Shown here one piece after another: positions 43,134-51,824 of a stretch of 64,000 nt of DNA; positions within the stretch are counted from its first letter, which is position 1, and the number at the start of each line of letters is the position of its first letter. A model generated the notes under the pieces. It was given only the letters and a program-made list of their open reading frames with translations. It made no database searches and had not been told where the DNA came from. The translations under genes were made by a program, and so were the position numbers. The stretch covers positions 41,332-105,331 of the forward strand of contig JAJDUM010000019.1 in NCBI GenBank assembly GCA_022826645.1, read 5' to 3'. The DNA comes from Candidatus Poribacteria bacterium (GTDB lineage Bacteria; Poribacteria; WGA-4E; PCPOR2b).

Positions 43134-44606
43134 TTACCGGTCTCGAATGAATTCTTCAATACTTTCTGGAAAAAATAGTAAATCACATATTACTGCCGCT
43201 AAAAATTGAGCAGGAAATCCCGCACATCGAATATCAACTCTTGGAATTCCCGCACCAGTAAACTCAATATGCAGGAATTTATCAATCCACTCCTGCATCA
43301 GTGGAAATTGAGCTATTGCCCAATCTCGAACAGCCTCCGTAAATTCAATACTTCCTGCCGCTCCTTGTCCCTTTGACCCTCGTCGTGCCAAAGGAATACC
43401 AATTTTTTCTGCAACTGTTATGGATTCAGGAAAATACTTACCCCCTATTTTTACTAACCACCCTGTTATGATTTCATGCCTGCTGTTTGGGAACAGAACG
43501 TCCAATCCGCTAAAAAAAACACGAAGTGTATCTTCTTCAGAGGAGTTGAAGCCCAGTGAGATGTTCTGTTCATATCTTTCCCTAAACGTAAAATATGCAG
43601 CCTTACTGGACGATCCCTCAGCCAAATAATAACCCAACATTAGGCACAGAATTGGCGATACAGGTAACTCAACAGGTACGGCAAATCGTTGACCGTTTGG
43701 TTTTTGAATCCACAATAGATTACTCTGTCCAATATGGGGTTCAAAAAGCTGACCTTGTTCCGCATAGATCTCATATCGCCTTATCTCTCCACCCGCTGTC
43801 ACGTAACAGCACTTCCCGCTTTCGATATAGGATTTCATGTCAAGGTATTGTTGGTGATAAGCAAGCGGCGAACCTAACCATGTAATTTCGTTTGACCCGA
43901 TGGAATCTTGAAGTATAGAGTTAACACCTTCCTTAATAATCGCAAGAAGGAAAGGAAGAAAGGATCTAGAATTGCGCTGGTTACGGATAATTTCATAAGC
44001 ACTTTTGCCGGGGGCACCCGCCCCTTTATGGGGACTGATTACGTACTTTATCGTTTCATCAGACAGAACGTTACTGTATTGTGAGGCGTATTTCTGGAGT
44101 AAGACTTCTTCTTGTAATTCCCTATCTGTAATTTGTTCTTCCGGTCTTCCTTGAGTTATCCATTTCTCTTTGATTATGGTCATCTGAGCAACAACATCTT
44201 CCCCTTGAAAATACTTTTCATCTTCTAAGATGGTTACATCGGAGTGGAAAGAATCGCCAAACAAAACTTGAAGCCCTTTACTTACAAAGTCCTGTAGTTG
44301 TGGATTATTTTGTGCAAAACCGATATTGTTAGTTTTGTTACCATCCCCATCGTACGCCCCAATAAAAGCGATAGCCTCAGGCGTCAAGTTAATGAACTGT
44401 GGAATTAATATATTTTTACCCTTCGTTTGATCATGAATTGGACACAACGACACTTGTTTGGATGATGTATCCGTTTCCCAATAATAGTTCTGAGAAATAG
44501 GGCGTACCATACCTGCATCAGTGAGGTTTAAACTGATAATGCCATTCTTTCTTTGTAGAAAAGCATCTACGTTAATATGTCCCAACGCTTTGTAATACGG
44601 GCCCAC
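43134..44606 (-). CDS. Stand-alone LAGLIDADG endonuclease-like protein
   Basis: The 490 residues contain two LAGLIDADG-type helices: FIGAYDGDG at 81-89 and MLGYYLAEG at 323-331, each ending in the acidic active-site residue. Intein and homing endonucleases have such motifs, usually about 100-130 residues apart; here they are about 240 apart with a large helical insert. No splicing blocks and no host protein surround it. It is not inside an intron or rRNA gene. Linked to two MTases, so a restriction-like role is possible. AGGAGG is present upstream of the start. Typical homing is an alternative. Confidence 0.7.
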   Translation of the reverse strand: MGPYYKALGHINVDAFLQRKNGIISLNLTDAGMVRPISQNYYWETDTSSKQVSLCPIHDQTKGKNILIPQFINLTPEAIAFIGAYDGDGNKTNNIGFAQNNPQLQDFVSKGLQVLFGDSFHSDVTILEDEKYFQGEDVVAQMTIIKEKWITQGRPEEQITDRELQEEVLLQKYASQYSNVLSDETIKYVISPHKGAGAPGKSAYEIIRNQRNSRSFLPFLLAIIKEGVNSILQDSIGSNEITWLGSPLAYHQQYLDMKSYIESGKCCYVTAGGEIRRYEIYAEQGQLFEPHIGQSNLLWIQKPNGQRFAVPVELPVSPILCLMLGYYLAEGSSSKAAYFTFRERYEQNISLGFNSSEEDTLRVFFSGLDVLFPNSRHEIITGWLVKIGGKYFPESITVAEKIGIPLARRGSKGQGAAGSIEFTEAVRDWAIAQFPLMQEWIDKFLHIEFTGAGIPRVDIRCAGFPAQFLAAVICDLLFFPESIEEFIRDR

Positions 44607-44652
44607 TCACATCCTCCTTAGGAGCAACTTGATGTCCCTAAAAATAAAAAAA

Positions 44653-45642
44653 TCAAGTCGGCAATTTCGCACCGACATAGATGAGATCATGGCGATTATA
44701 GTCGAAGGCAAAATGGACATACTCCTCGTCTGCGTCTACGAAACCGTCTGGATACTGCAATTGCCCCGGAAAATCGATCAGGGTCCGTTTGTGCGGCCAT
44801 GTGTGCATATCATCGTCCGTAACCCAAAGTGCCAGTGGGTTACGGACCCCGGGGTTCGGATTCGGGTTATGGATAAGGATGATCCGTCCGGTACTAAGGC
44901 GGTGCAGGCGGAACTTTGTGCCGGGGTTGGGAATATCGGTCGCCACGGGTGACGACCACGTCCGCCCACGGTCTGTGGACTCAGCCCGTTTCAGTGAGCC
45001 AGAGCGGTCAGCACGGATGAGCATTACCAGCCGACCATCGCGCAGCTCAACGAGGTTATTTTCCGCCCATCCAGCTGTGGGACCGATTTCGGTGGACTTC
45101 TCCCATGTTTGCCCCTCATCGCTGCTGATAAGCGCACCGTTGACGGCACTTTTGAACGATCCGTCTGCGAGTGGTGAAGCGCTGGGATCAGGCATCGTGT
45201 TGTAGCCTTGATACGGTAAAACCCACTCACCCCACGTGCTGATGTACAGGTTGCGTATGAAAGTCCGTCTCGGCAGCGGGTTGAAAGGAACCGGTTCCCC
45301 CCAAGTTTCGCCACTATCTGTGCTGGTCAGGACGAAAACCTGCCAATCCTCGAACCGACCGAGATGACTCACACCCATGATGGGAATCTCTTCGCCGTGT
45401 ACGCTGATTTCGGAGAGTAGACAAGCACGATCATCGAAACGGAGCACCGTTTCCGGCGGTCCCCAAGTCGCTCCCTGATCCGTCGACCGACACATCGCTA
45501 TATGATTCTCTACCTCCGGCTCGTGCGTCCCTCCGGTCATGAAGATAATACCCCAATCGCCGTTAGGAAGTTGACGTAACGCCTGATCACATACGCAGTG
45601 ATTTGGCGGCGAACCTTTGTACACATGTGCACGATGATCCAT
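44653..45642 (-). CDS. Sialidase-like (BNR/Asp-box) protein
   Basis: The 329 residues carry several Asp boxes (SxDxGxTW): CRSTDQGATWGPP near residue 52, STDSGETWGEP near 106, SSDEGQTWEKS near 169 and STDRGRTWSSP near 221. RADRSGSLKRAE also shows an Arg-rich active-site-like strand. It is probably a six-bladed propeller glycosidase relative. No signal peptide. GGGAGAG lies before the ATG at 45642. It precedes the double PhyH gene region on the same strand. Confidence 0.85.
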   Translation of the reverse strand: MDHRAHVYKGSPPNHCVCDQALRQLPNGDWGIIFMTGGTHEPEVENHIAMCRSTDQGATWGPPETVLRFDDRACLLSEISVHGEEIPIMGVSHLGRFEDWQVFVLTSTDSGETWGEPVPFNPLPRRTFIRNLYISTWGEWVLPYQGYNTMPDPSASPLADGSFKSAVNGALISSDEGQTWEKSTEIGPTAGWAENNLVELRDGRLVMLIRADRSGSLKRAESTDRGRTWSSPVATDIPNPGTKFRLHRLSTGRIILIHNPNPNPGVRNPLALWVTDDDMHTWPHKRTLIDFPGQLQYPDGFVDADEEYVHFAFDYNRHDLIYVGAKLPT

Positions 45643-45673
45643 AAAGCTTCTCTCCCACAATTCAAAAACTGGA

Positions 45674-47179
45674 TCACAAAACCATATGTCTGCCCATATA
45701 GTTCATCAGGACGGTACGACGCTCGGTTTCGCTCTGCCACGGATAAGCGCCGTGGGTCTGTGCGCCCGCCATGAACATAAGCACATCGCCGGCTTTCATT
45801 GACACATGGCGAATTAGTCCCATAGGCTCATCGCAGGATTGGACCCCCGGCGGCATAGGATACCTCGCCTTGTGGCTACCCGGAAGGCAAATAAACCCGC
45901 CGTCCGCTTCCGTTACATCGCGCAGTTGCCACGCCACATTCACCGAGTCGCAGTAAGTTCGTCCATTCTGAAACATGTAGCTATTTCCGGGCCTGGCAGG
46001 ATCGCTGCCACTGTGCATCGCGTGCCCAGCCGTTCCCTTCACGGAGCATATTGCTGTGGCGTTGCCACACCGGAATCCACTCCCTTCCATCCAATTTAAT
46101 CGATGTATTATCGCTGGATGGGCAATCATCTCTCGGAAAGGATCGCAATACGGCTTTGGCAGTTCAAACAGTCCTCCAAGATCGGGTCTGCCTGTCCCCG
46201 CAAGCGTCTTTGAGCCTTTGTCAGGGGCACCACCCACCACAATCTGATCCGCAAATTTGTCAATAGCCTCATTTGCTGCTTCAAGCCACGCGGGATCCAT
46301 CACATTCCGAACCACAAGGTGCCCGCACAGATCCCAGAAGTAGAGCTCCTTCTCTTCAATCTCTGATTCCGGATCGCGGATATAGAGTGACGGGTGGTAC
46401 AACCCAGACGACTCGTCAATCCGACAGGTCTTCCCATCCGATTTCACCACAGGTGGCGGGTAGGCACGATGGAAATTTTGCCCCTGCATCACCGCACGTT
46501 GCACCGGGGTCAATTCTGCCATCCACTCGGGGAGCGATTCCTTCTCATCGGTGGCATCGGCATCAATTGATTGGCGCGCAGTTTTAGCGATATATCCGTA
46601 TGCGAGCAGCCGCTGCGGACCAGCCCCCTGCCACGGTCTCACCCCGTGCAGCGTGGTTTCCGCGCAGAGCAGCAGGTCGCCCGCTTTAAGAGATGGCTGG
46701 ACAGTCAGTCCCATATCGTCCGCGCCGGTCAGCACATCTTCCGGCGTTTCGACATAGTTCTTGTGACTTGCTGGAATCAGTACGAACCCACCATCACCTT
46801 CGTCTACGTCTTCCAACGCCCAGACCGCAAGTACTCCTTGACAGAACCGGGCATCGTTCTGCTGATAATAACTGCGAGCAAGATCCCGCGGTTCGTTGCC
46901 GCCGACCAACGGGCTGCCTACGTCGTTCCCCGCCTCTCCAATGAGACGCGGCTTCCGGTCAAGTTGAAACTCTTCCCCACAGATCTGGTTGAGATACCAC
47001 TCCAACACAGGATGGTCACGCAATTTTTCCAGAGACTCCGGTAGTGGGGCAGTTCCTTTCTGATCAATATCCCGGTTACACGCCTCAAGATCTTCCCGCG
47101 TTAGGACATCTCGAACAATAAGATAACCAGCGACATCGAAGCAGTAGTTCTCCTCGTTGCTCATCTGCTCTCGGTCCAT
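45674..47179 (-). CDS. Tandem phytanoyl-CoA dioxygenase (PhyH)-like protein
   Basis: The 501 residues contain two PhyH-like modules. The first (about 8-215) begins FDVAGYLIVRDVLTREDLEA and has GDGGFVLIPASHKN and TTLHGVRPW. The second (about 285-500) begins YFWDLCGHLVVRNVMDPAWL and has GHAMHSGSDP, ADGGFICLPGSHKA and QTHGAYPW. The Fe(II)/2-oxoglutarate enzymes normally use HxD...H; a clean HxD is not visible in either half, though both keep the later His. Fusion or duplication is clear. The ATG at 47179 is favoured by AGGAGG spacing. Confidence 0.8.
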   Translation of the reverse strand: MDREQMSNEENYCFDVAGYLIVRDVLTREDLEACNRDIDQKGTAPLPESLEKLRDHPVLEWYLNQICGEEFQLDRKPRLIGEAGNDVGSPLVGGNEPRDLARSYYQQNDARFCQGVLAVWALEDVDEGDGGFVLIPASHKNYVETPEDVLTGADDMGLTVQPSLKAGDLLLCAETTLHGVRPWQGAGPQRLLAYGYIAKTARQSIDADATDEKESLPEWMAELTPVQRAVMQGQNFHRAYPPPVVKSDGKTCRIDESSGLYHPSLYIRDPESEIEEKELYFWDLCGHLVVRNVMDPAWLEAANEAIDKFADQIVVGGAPDKGSKTLAGTGRPDLGGLFELPKPYCDPFREMIAHPAIIHRLNWMEGSGFRCGNATAICSVKGTAGHAMHSGSDPARPGNSYMFQNGRTYCDSVNVAWQLRDVTEADGGFICLPGSHKARYPMPPGVQSCDEPMGLIRHVSMKAGDVLMFMAGAQTHGAYPWQSETERRTVLMNYMGRHMVL

Positions 47180-47224
47180 CATGTCCTCCTCGGCACTTTG
47201 CCCGATATTTTTACCTTTCAGACA

Positions 47225-48310
47225 TCACGTCAAGATTTCAACCAAACGGTTGGCAATAGTCTCTTCCTCACCCGGCATCAGCGTCATCGGATTGAACACC
47301 ACAGCATCTCCACCTCCGCCGTTCACGATGGAAGGCGTTCCTTCTCTCAACTCGGCGTTCACCTGTTCCGCGGTTTTGCTGCATGAAGAATCAAGGGTAA
47401 TCCGCACTGACGGGTGCTGCTTGGCGTCCGCCACCTCCGCCTGAACTCCATCAATTGATTCAGCGGCCTGAGCAATATGCTCCATCTGCGCGTGCCATTC
47501 GGCATACTCCTCTTTCTCATCCTTCGCGAGGAAGATTTCAACGGCGGTGAGTAGCCCCATGACCTCTTCTTTGCCAACTTTCATACCGCGTCCAATAGCG
47601 CTGTGGGGGTTCGAATTGTAGCGTGCTGCCTCGACGAACTCTGGTTTCCCAACAACCAATCCTGAATTTTGGGGGCCGCGCATCCCTTTACCGCCGCTGA
47701 AGTTCACCAACGACGCACCCATTCCAGCAATCTCCGTCAAATTTGACCGGGGCGGCAACTGTGCTGCGGCATCAACGACCACGGGCACGCCGCGTTTCGT
47801 GGCTTCGGGGATAATCTCCGCCAACTGTTCTTTTGGCTGGGCACCGAAAAAGAAAACGATCGCGGCAGTATTGGGACCAATTGCATCGAGCATATCTGCT
47901 GCCGTAACTGCTTCGCGGGTACCGACCTTGACCAGAGTACCACCGACCGCTTCGATTCCTTGATGAATGTAGTAGTGCGAGTCAACAAGGCTGATGATAA
48001 ACTCGTTTTTCAAACCGGTTGTGTCAGGCAGTCCGTGAACGCGGTCCATATTTGTACCTGTCAGACACGCGGCGGCAGAGACCTGCACGCCACTTGCCGC
48101 CCCACAAGAAACGAACGCGGCTTCGACTCCAATCATATCCGCCAACTTGTCGCCCACTCTTTCGTGAAGTTCGTTGAGATGGATGAACGAAGTTGCGGCC
48201 TCACGCATGGACTCGACAACCTCTACTGGCATGATGCTGCCGCCAAGCGTTGTGATCGTACCGCTGGCATTAATAAAAGGTTTGAGACCTATATCTTGAT
48301 AGGTTAGCAT
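47225..48310 (-). CDS. SelA-like PLP-dependent enzyme
   Basis: The 361 residues resemble selenocysteine-synthase-like (SelA/DgaE) PLP enzymes: INASGTITTLGGS at the start, ERVGDKLADMIGVEAAFVSCG, DSHYYIHQGIEAVGG, VPVVVDAAAQLPPRSNL and FSGGKGMRGPQNSGLVVG with the PLP-binding Lys near residue 213. True SelA is longer (about 450 residues) with an N-terminal tRNA-binding part, which is absent. It probably acts on amino sugars or amino acids. The start has GGAGGAATCCA upstream. Confidence 0.8.
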   Translation of the reverse strand: MLTYQDIGLKPFINASGTITTLGGSIMPVEVVESMREAATSFIHLNELHERVGDKLADMIGVEAAFVSCGAASGVQVSAAACLTGTNMDRVHGLPDTTGLKNEFIISLVDSHYYIHQGIEAVGGTLVKVGTREAVTAADMLDAIGPNTAAIVFFFGAQPKEQLAEIIPEATKRGVPVVVDAAAQLPPRSNLTEIAGMGASLVNFSGGKGMRGPQNSGLVVGKPEFVEAARYNSNPHSAIGRGMKVGKEEVMGLLTAVEIFLAKDEKEEYAEWHAQMEHIAQAAESIDGVQAEVADAKQHPSVRITLDSSCSKTAEQVNAELREGTPSIVNGGGGDAVVFNPMTLMPGEEETIANRLVEILT

Positions 48311-48337
48311 TGGATTCCTCCTGCATAGATTTTTTTG

Positions 48338-49216
48338 CTATAGGTATAAATCCAGCCAATTCTTGGCGTGGTTATTGAAATCAGTGCATGACGAATGTCC
48401 CAAGTCGGGATAGATCATCAACGCTTTGGGACTTACGATTCGTTCAAACACAGGAACAATTGTATGATACGGGCAAACGTCGTCTTTCATTCCGATATTG
48501 ACGAGCATAGGACGGGTAATCATTTCGACCAGATTGAGCGGATCGAAATAGGCGAGGGTATCAAGTACGCTTTCTTTCTGGTCGGGGTGTTGACTCAGAT
48601 ATTCGCCCAGCTCGACATACGGATTTGTTTTCACCTCAATCGCAAGCGGATAGTTACACAGGAACGGCTCTTCAGCAACGCCAGCCTTGATTCGCGTATC
48701 CAGCGAGGTTGCCGCAAGGGTCAGCCCGCCGCCTTGACTTCGGCTCCACATCCCGATCCGATCCGCATCGATTTCGGACCGATTTGCCAGAAAATCGATA
48801 CCCCGCACACAATCCATATACGCCCCACGATAGAAATATCTGTCCCGATCAGTGATATGATAGGTGAGGTACGTCCCCGATTCAATCTGCCACTCTGCCT
48901 TGCTCTCGCCTTGGCTTCGCGGAAATAGCGTAAGGACAGCGTAACCTTGCTGGACAATATGCGTAGGGATCTGCTTACTTCCACTGTAACCGGGGACAGC
49001 CAGAATCGCTGGACACTTTCCGCGCGGATTATCCTTCGGTACTGAGTACCAACCTCGGAGTTTGATTCCAGCAAAACTGGTCAGTGTCACGTTATAGGTG
49101 TCAAACTCTCTGGCACTGTGGTCTGGCGCAGGTGATAGTTCGGCCTGCACGGGAATTTTGTCGAGTGCTGCACGTGTCTCTCCCCAGAACGTCCGAATGT
49201 CATCTAGTGAATACAT
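48338..49216 (-). CDS. Acetyl xylan esterase/cephalosporin-C deacetylase-like hydrolase
   Basis: The 292 residues form an alpha/beta hydrolase of the AXE1 type. PAILAVPGYSGSKQ and RGAYMDCVRGIDFL are visible, with nucleophile Ser in WSRSQGGGLTLA (near 180), acid GMKDDVCPYHT (near 249) and catalytic His in PDLGHSS (near 278). These enzymes remove acetyl groups from sugars. The start at 49216 follows GGAGG by 9 bases. The 18 residues before it are not needed. Same strand as the SelA-like gene. Confidence 0.85.
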   Translation of the reverse strand: MYSLDDIRTFWGETRAALDKIPVQAELSPAPDHSAREFDTYNVTLTSFAGIKLRGWYSVPKDNPRGKCPAILAVPGYSGSKQIPTHIVQQGYAVLTLFPRSQGESKAEWQIESGTYLTYHITDRDRYFYRGAYMDCVRGIDFLANRSEIDADRIGMWSRSQGGGLTLAATSLDTRIKAGVAEEPFLCNYPLAIEVKTNPYVELGEYLSQHPDQKESVLDTLAYFDPLNLVEMITRPMLVNIGMKDDVCPYHTIVPVFERIVSPKALMIYPDLGHSSCTDFNNHAKNWLDLYL

Positions 49217-49293
49217 ACTCCAACACCTCCGTTGAACGTGAAGTGTAAATTGAGGAGAAGTAATCTGCATCTTCCCCGATTCGTCGATTTTTC

Positions 49294-49322
49294 ATCATAC
49301 CGTTTTGCAGAAACAGTGTCAA
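49294..49322 (-). promoter_or_regulatory. Sigma-70-type promoter of the AXE1-like gene
   Basis: On the minus strand TTGACA (49317-49322), a 17-base spacer and TATGAT (49294-49299), about 75 bases before the start codon. Confidence 0.7.
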
Positions 49323-49390
49323 CAAAAAAGATAGGACGGCTATAGATTAGCGCATGGTACAGAGGCGGTTTCACGGGAAACAAAGATTTG

Positions 49391-49540
49391 AGGCTCATGT
49401 TAAGAAATCGTACAATAGAAACTGAGGCCAACTGTGAGTCGGGATCCCGATCATCGGGACTAGCCCGACGTTCATCCACCCATCGGGGCAGGTCCCGACT
49501 TGTCGGGATCCTCGGAACGGGAGATGCCCCTCTCACATGC
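49391..49540. repeat. CCCGA-type palindromic repeat cluster
   Basis: Between the AXE1-like promoter and the ferredoxin promoter lie GAGGCTCATGTTAA (also at 4170), CCCGATCATCGGG (49447-49459) and GTCCCGACTTGTCGGGATCC followed by TCGGAACGGGAGATGCCCCT. The last blocks recur inside the B2 and nuclease-methyltransferase genes. Confidence 0.7.
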
Positions 49541-49646
49541 ACTCTCTTTTTACATGAACCAGGTTTGAATTCTCAGTACAGATCGCTGTCTATCTGGGAT
49601 CGCAGCAATGCAGGTGATTTTGTGAGAAATCAGATGAGTTTCTCTG

Positions 49647-49676
49647 TTGATTTAGTCGTAGCATCCGTGTTATAAT
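49647..49676 (+). promoter_or_regulatory. Sigma-70-type promoter of the ferredoxin gene
   Basis: TTGATT (49647-49652), an 18-base spacer and TATAAT (49671-49676), about 110 bases before the start codon. Confidence 0.6.
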
Positions 49677-49784
49677 TATAGCCGATTAGCTATTTGCCTA
49701 GGATTTATCCGTATTAACCGCTAATTTCCGCCACTCATTCCAACTGAAACGTCTTTTAATTCAAAAGGAGGGAGCGCGTTTTTA

Positions 49785-50243
49785 ATGGCTTACTACATAA
49801 CAGAAGAATGTGTCGGTTGTATGGCATGTCTAACAAACTGTCCTGTTGATGCCATCACCGGCGATCGCAAAATGCTTCATATTATCGACCCGGATATATG
49901 TATCGATTGCAGTGCGTGCGGTATGGTCTGTCCGGTCGAGGCTATCCGTGATCAGAATGGAGATGTCGCTAAATTTATTAAGCGTCCCAAGGATCGCCCC
50001 ATCGCCGTCATCTACGAAGAGCTTTGCTCCGGTTGTGATTTCTGTGTCCACATCTGCCCGTGGGATTGCCTCGAGCTAAAAGATCCCGCGACGGGTGAAC
50101 ACGCCGAGAGTTTCTTCGGCATCTGCGAACTTGTAAAACCGAGAGATTGTGTTGGCTGCAAACTTTGCGAAGAGGTTTGTATCAAAGATGCAATCCGGGT
50201 TGAATCTCCAATCTTAGTCGAATTGCAGGAAGCGGCAGACTAA
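49785..50243 (+). CDS. Four-cluster 4Fe-4S ferredoxin-type protein
   Basis: The 152 residues contain four CxxCxxCxxxC-type binding motifs: CVGCMACLTNCP (near residue 9), CIDCSACGMVCP (near 39), CSGCDFCVHICP (near 83) and CVGCKLCEEVC (near 121), the last ending Cys-Ile instead of Cys-Pro. It is an electron carrier or small subunit of an oxidoreductase. AGGAGGGAG precedes the ATG. It stands just before yicC, 2 bases away, although the functions look unrelated. Partner enzyme unknown. Confidence 0.85.
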   Translation: MAYYITEECVGCMACLTNCPVDAITGDRKMLHIIDPDICIDCSACGMVCPVEAIRDQNGDVAKFIKRPKDRPIAVIYEELCSGCDFCVHICPWDCLELKDPATGEHAESFFGICELVKPRDCVGCKLCEEVCIKDAIRVESPILVELQEAAD

Positions 50244-50245
50244 TT

Positions 50246-51130
50246 ATGATTAGAAGCATGACAGGTTACAGTCGGCATAGAGCAGAAACCCCCTTCGGTC
50301 AGTTGGTCATTGAGATCAAATCATGGAATGCTCGCTACTGTAAAGTAACCGTCCGGACCCCAGAGTTTCTCTCCAGATTCGATCACCAAATCCACAGCGC
50401 CGTACGAAATCGAGTATCCAGAGGGCAGATCCAAGCCACAGTTGAGTGGACCGAGGACGCCTCAGCTTCAAACCAACTCCCCATTCTTGATTTTAAGCTG
50501 GCAGAAGAGTACCATCAAGTGCTTGTTAAATTGCAAAATAGGCTGCAACTGGGAGATGAAATTTCGCTTCCCATGCTGGTACAGCTCCCCGGCGTCTTAA
50601 CTGCACAGAAAGCCGATTTGGATGAGCAGGCGATTTGGGAGGTGTTACAATCCCACATAGAGACCGCTTTGGATGGATTGGACACAACCAAGCAAGCGGA
50701 AGGGACTGCTATGCTTGAGGAGATCAAAGGACTCCTTCACTCGATCCAACTTCTAACCCGGAAGATCAAAGCGGCTAGTGCGGATCTCGTGGAATCCACG
50801 CATACGAGACTCGAAGCGCGCTTGAACGAGCTCCTTGAAGGGCGTGTTAAAATTGATCCACACCGCCTCACGATGGAAGCAGGTGTCATCGCCTCCCGTT
50901 CAGATATCACGGAGGAGTTGGTGCGGCTTGACAGCCACTGCGCTCAGTTTGATGAATATCTGCAAGCGACACAACCCATCGGTAGGCAACTCGATTTTCT
51001 GCTGCAAGAGATGAATCGAGAGGTCAATACCATCTCTGCCAAGGCGTCTCGATCTCCCATCTCCTACGCGGCTGTTGCTCTGAAAACAGAGATAGAAAAG
51101 ATTCGGGAATTGGTTCAGAATGTGGAATAA
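50246..51130 (+). CDS. yicC: YicC family protein (YicC/YloC, endoribonuclease-type)
   Basis: The 294 residues match YicC: start MIRSMTGYSRHR, KSWNARYCKVTVRTPEFLSR (20-residue limit), VRNRVSRGQI, a long coiled-coil middle, and the C-terminal EELVRLDSHCAQFDEYL and GRQLDFLLQEMNREVNTISAK. The family includes RNA endonucleases acting in stress. It overlaps gmk by 11 bases, the usual yicC-gmk arrangement. Confidence 0.92.
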   Translation: MIRSMTGYSRHRAETPFGQLVIEIKSWNARYCKVTVRTPEFLSRFDHQIHSAVRNRVSRGQIQATVEWTEDASASNQLPILDFKLAEEYHQVLVKLQNRLQLGDEISLPMLVQLPGVLTAQKADLDEQAIWEVLQSHIETALDGLDTTKQAEGTAMLEEIKGLLHSIQLLTRKIKAASADLVESTHTRLEARLNELLEGRVKIDPHRLTMEAGVIASRSDITEELVRLDSHCAQFDEYLQATQPIGRQLDFLLQEMNREVNTISAKASRSPISYAAVALKTEIEKIRELVQNVE

Positions 51131-51758
51131 TCGACCCGCCCAAAAGGGATTATTCATTCTTATATCGGGTCCCTCTGGAACCGGCAAAACAAGTGTTATT
51201 AAAGCACTCTGCGAAAACGATCCAACATTAGCGTTTTCGATCTCGGCAACGACCCGCCCGCCTCGCTCTGACGAAATTGATGGCGTCGATTATCATTTTT
51301 TGGATCAGACTGAATTCGAGGCCTTGATTCAGTCTGACGGCTTTCTGGAATGGGTGAAATATGGCGAGCACTATTACGGCACCTTGAAATCCACGATTGA
51401 ATCAACCGTCGAGAACGGCAAGGACCTAATTTTAGAAATTGATGTTCATGGTGCCAAAAAGATAAGAAACCTTGGCATCCGTTATACCAGTATCTTTCTC
51501 TTACCTCCCTCCCTCGCAAGTTTAGAGAAGCGGCTTCGTAACCGTAAGACAGAATCCGATTCAGAACTTCAACAACGTTTGCTGACAGCGCAATCAGAGT
51601 TCGCCTATATTTCAGGCTACAACTACTGTATCGTGAATCCGGACCACAATGTCGAGGAAGCTGTGACTCAAATTCGCCATATCATCTCCGCAGAACGCTG
51701 TCGAATTGACGACCAGCTTCTCGCAGCGATCTCTCAAGAGTTTTCCTCCGCCCAATAG
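51120..51758 (+). CDS. gmk: Guanylate kinase
   Basis: This enzyme converts GMP and ATP to GDP and ADP. The 212 residues have P-loop GPSGTGKTSVIKAL (residues about 17-30), the GMP-binding TRPPRSDEIDGVDYHFL and GEHYYGTLKSTIE segments, and [14 protein letters not shown]. Slightly longer than the usual 205. The ATG lies inside the yicC end, giving translational coupling. In many genomes rpoZ and coaBC follow; here about 5.7 kb of nuclease-type genes separate gmk from coaBC. Confidence 0.95.
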   Translation: MWNNRPAQKGLFILISGPSGTGKTSVIKALCENDPTLAFSISATTRPPRSDEIDGVDYHFLDQTEFEALIQSDGFLEWVKYGEHYYGTLKSTIESTVENGKDLILEIDVHGAKKIRNLGIRYTSIFLLPPSLASLEKRLRNRKTESDSELQQRLLTAQSEFAYISGYNYCIVNPDHNVEEAVTQIRHIISAERCRIDDQLLAAISQEFSSAQ

Positions 51759-51824
51759 CAGGACGCACGCCGGGGAAACCCTATGCCCACCCTACCCCCG
51801 GCACCAACAAAAAGGGAAATCAAT

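Noticed and set aside
43134..44606. Intein interpretation of the LAGLIDADG protein
   Set aside because: No N- or C-terminal splicing blocks and no host protein on either side; the ORF stands alone with its own start.
47225..48310. Naming the PLP enzyme selA
   Set aside because: Too short and lacking the N-terminal tRNA-binding domain; the motifs also fit DgaE-like catabolic enzymes.
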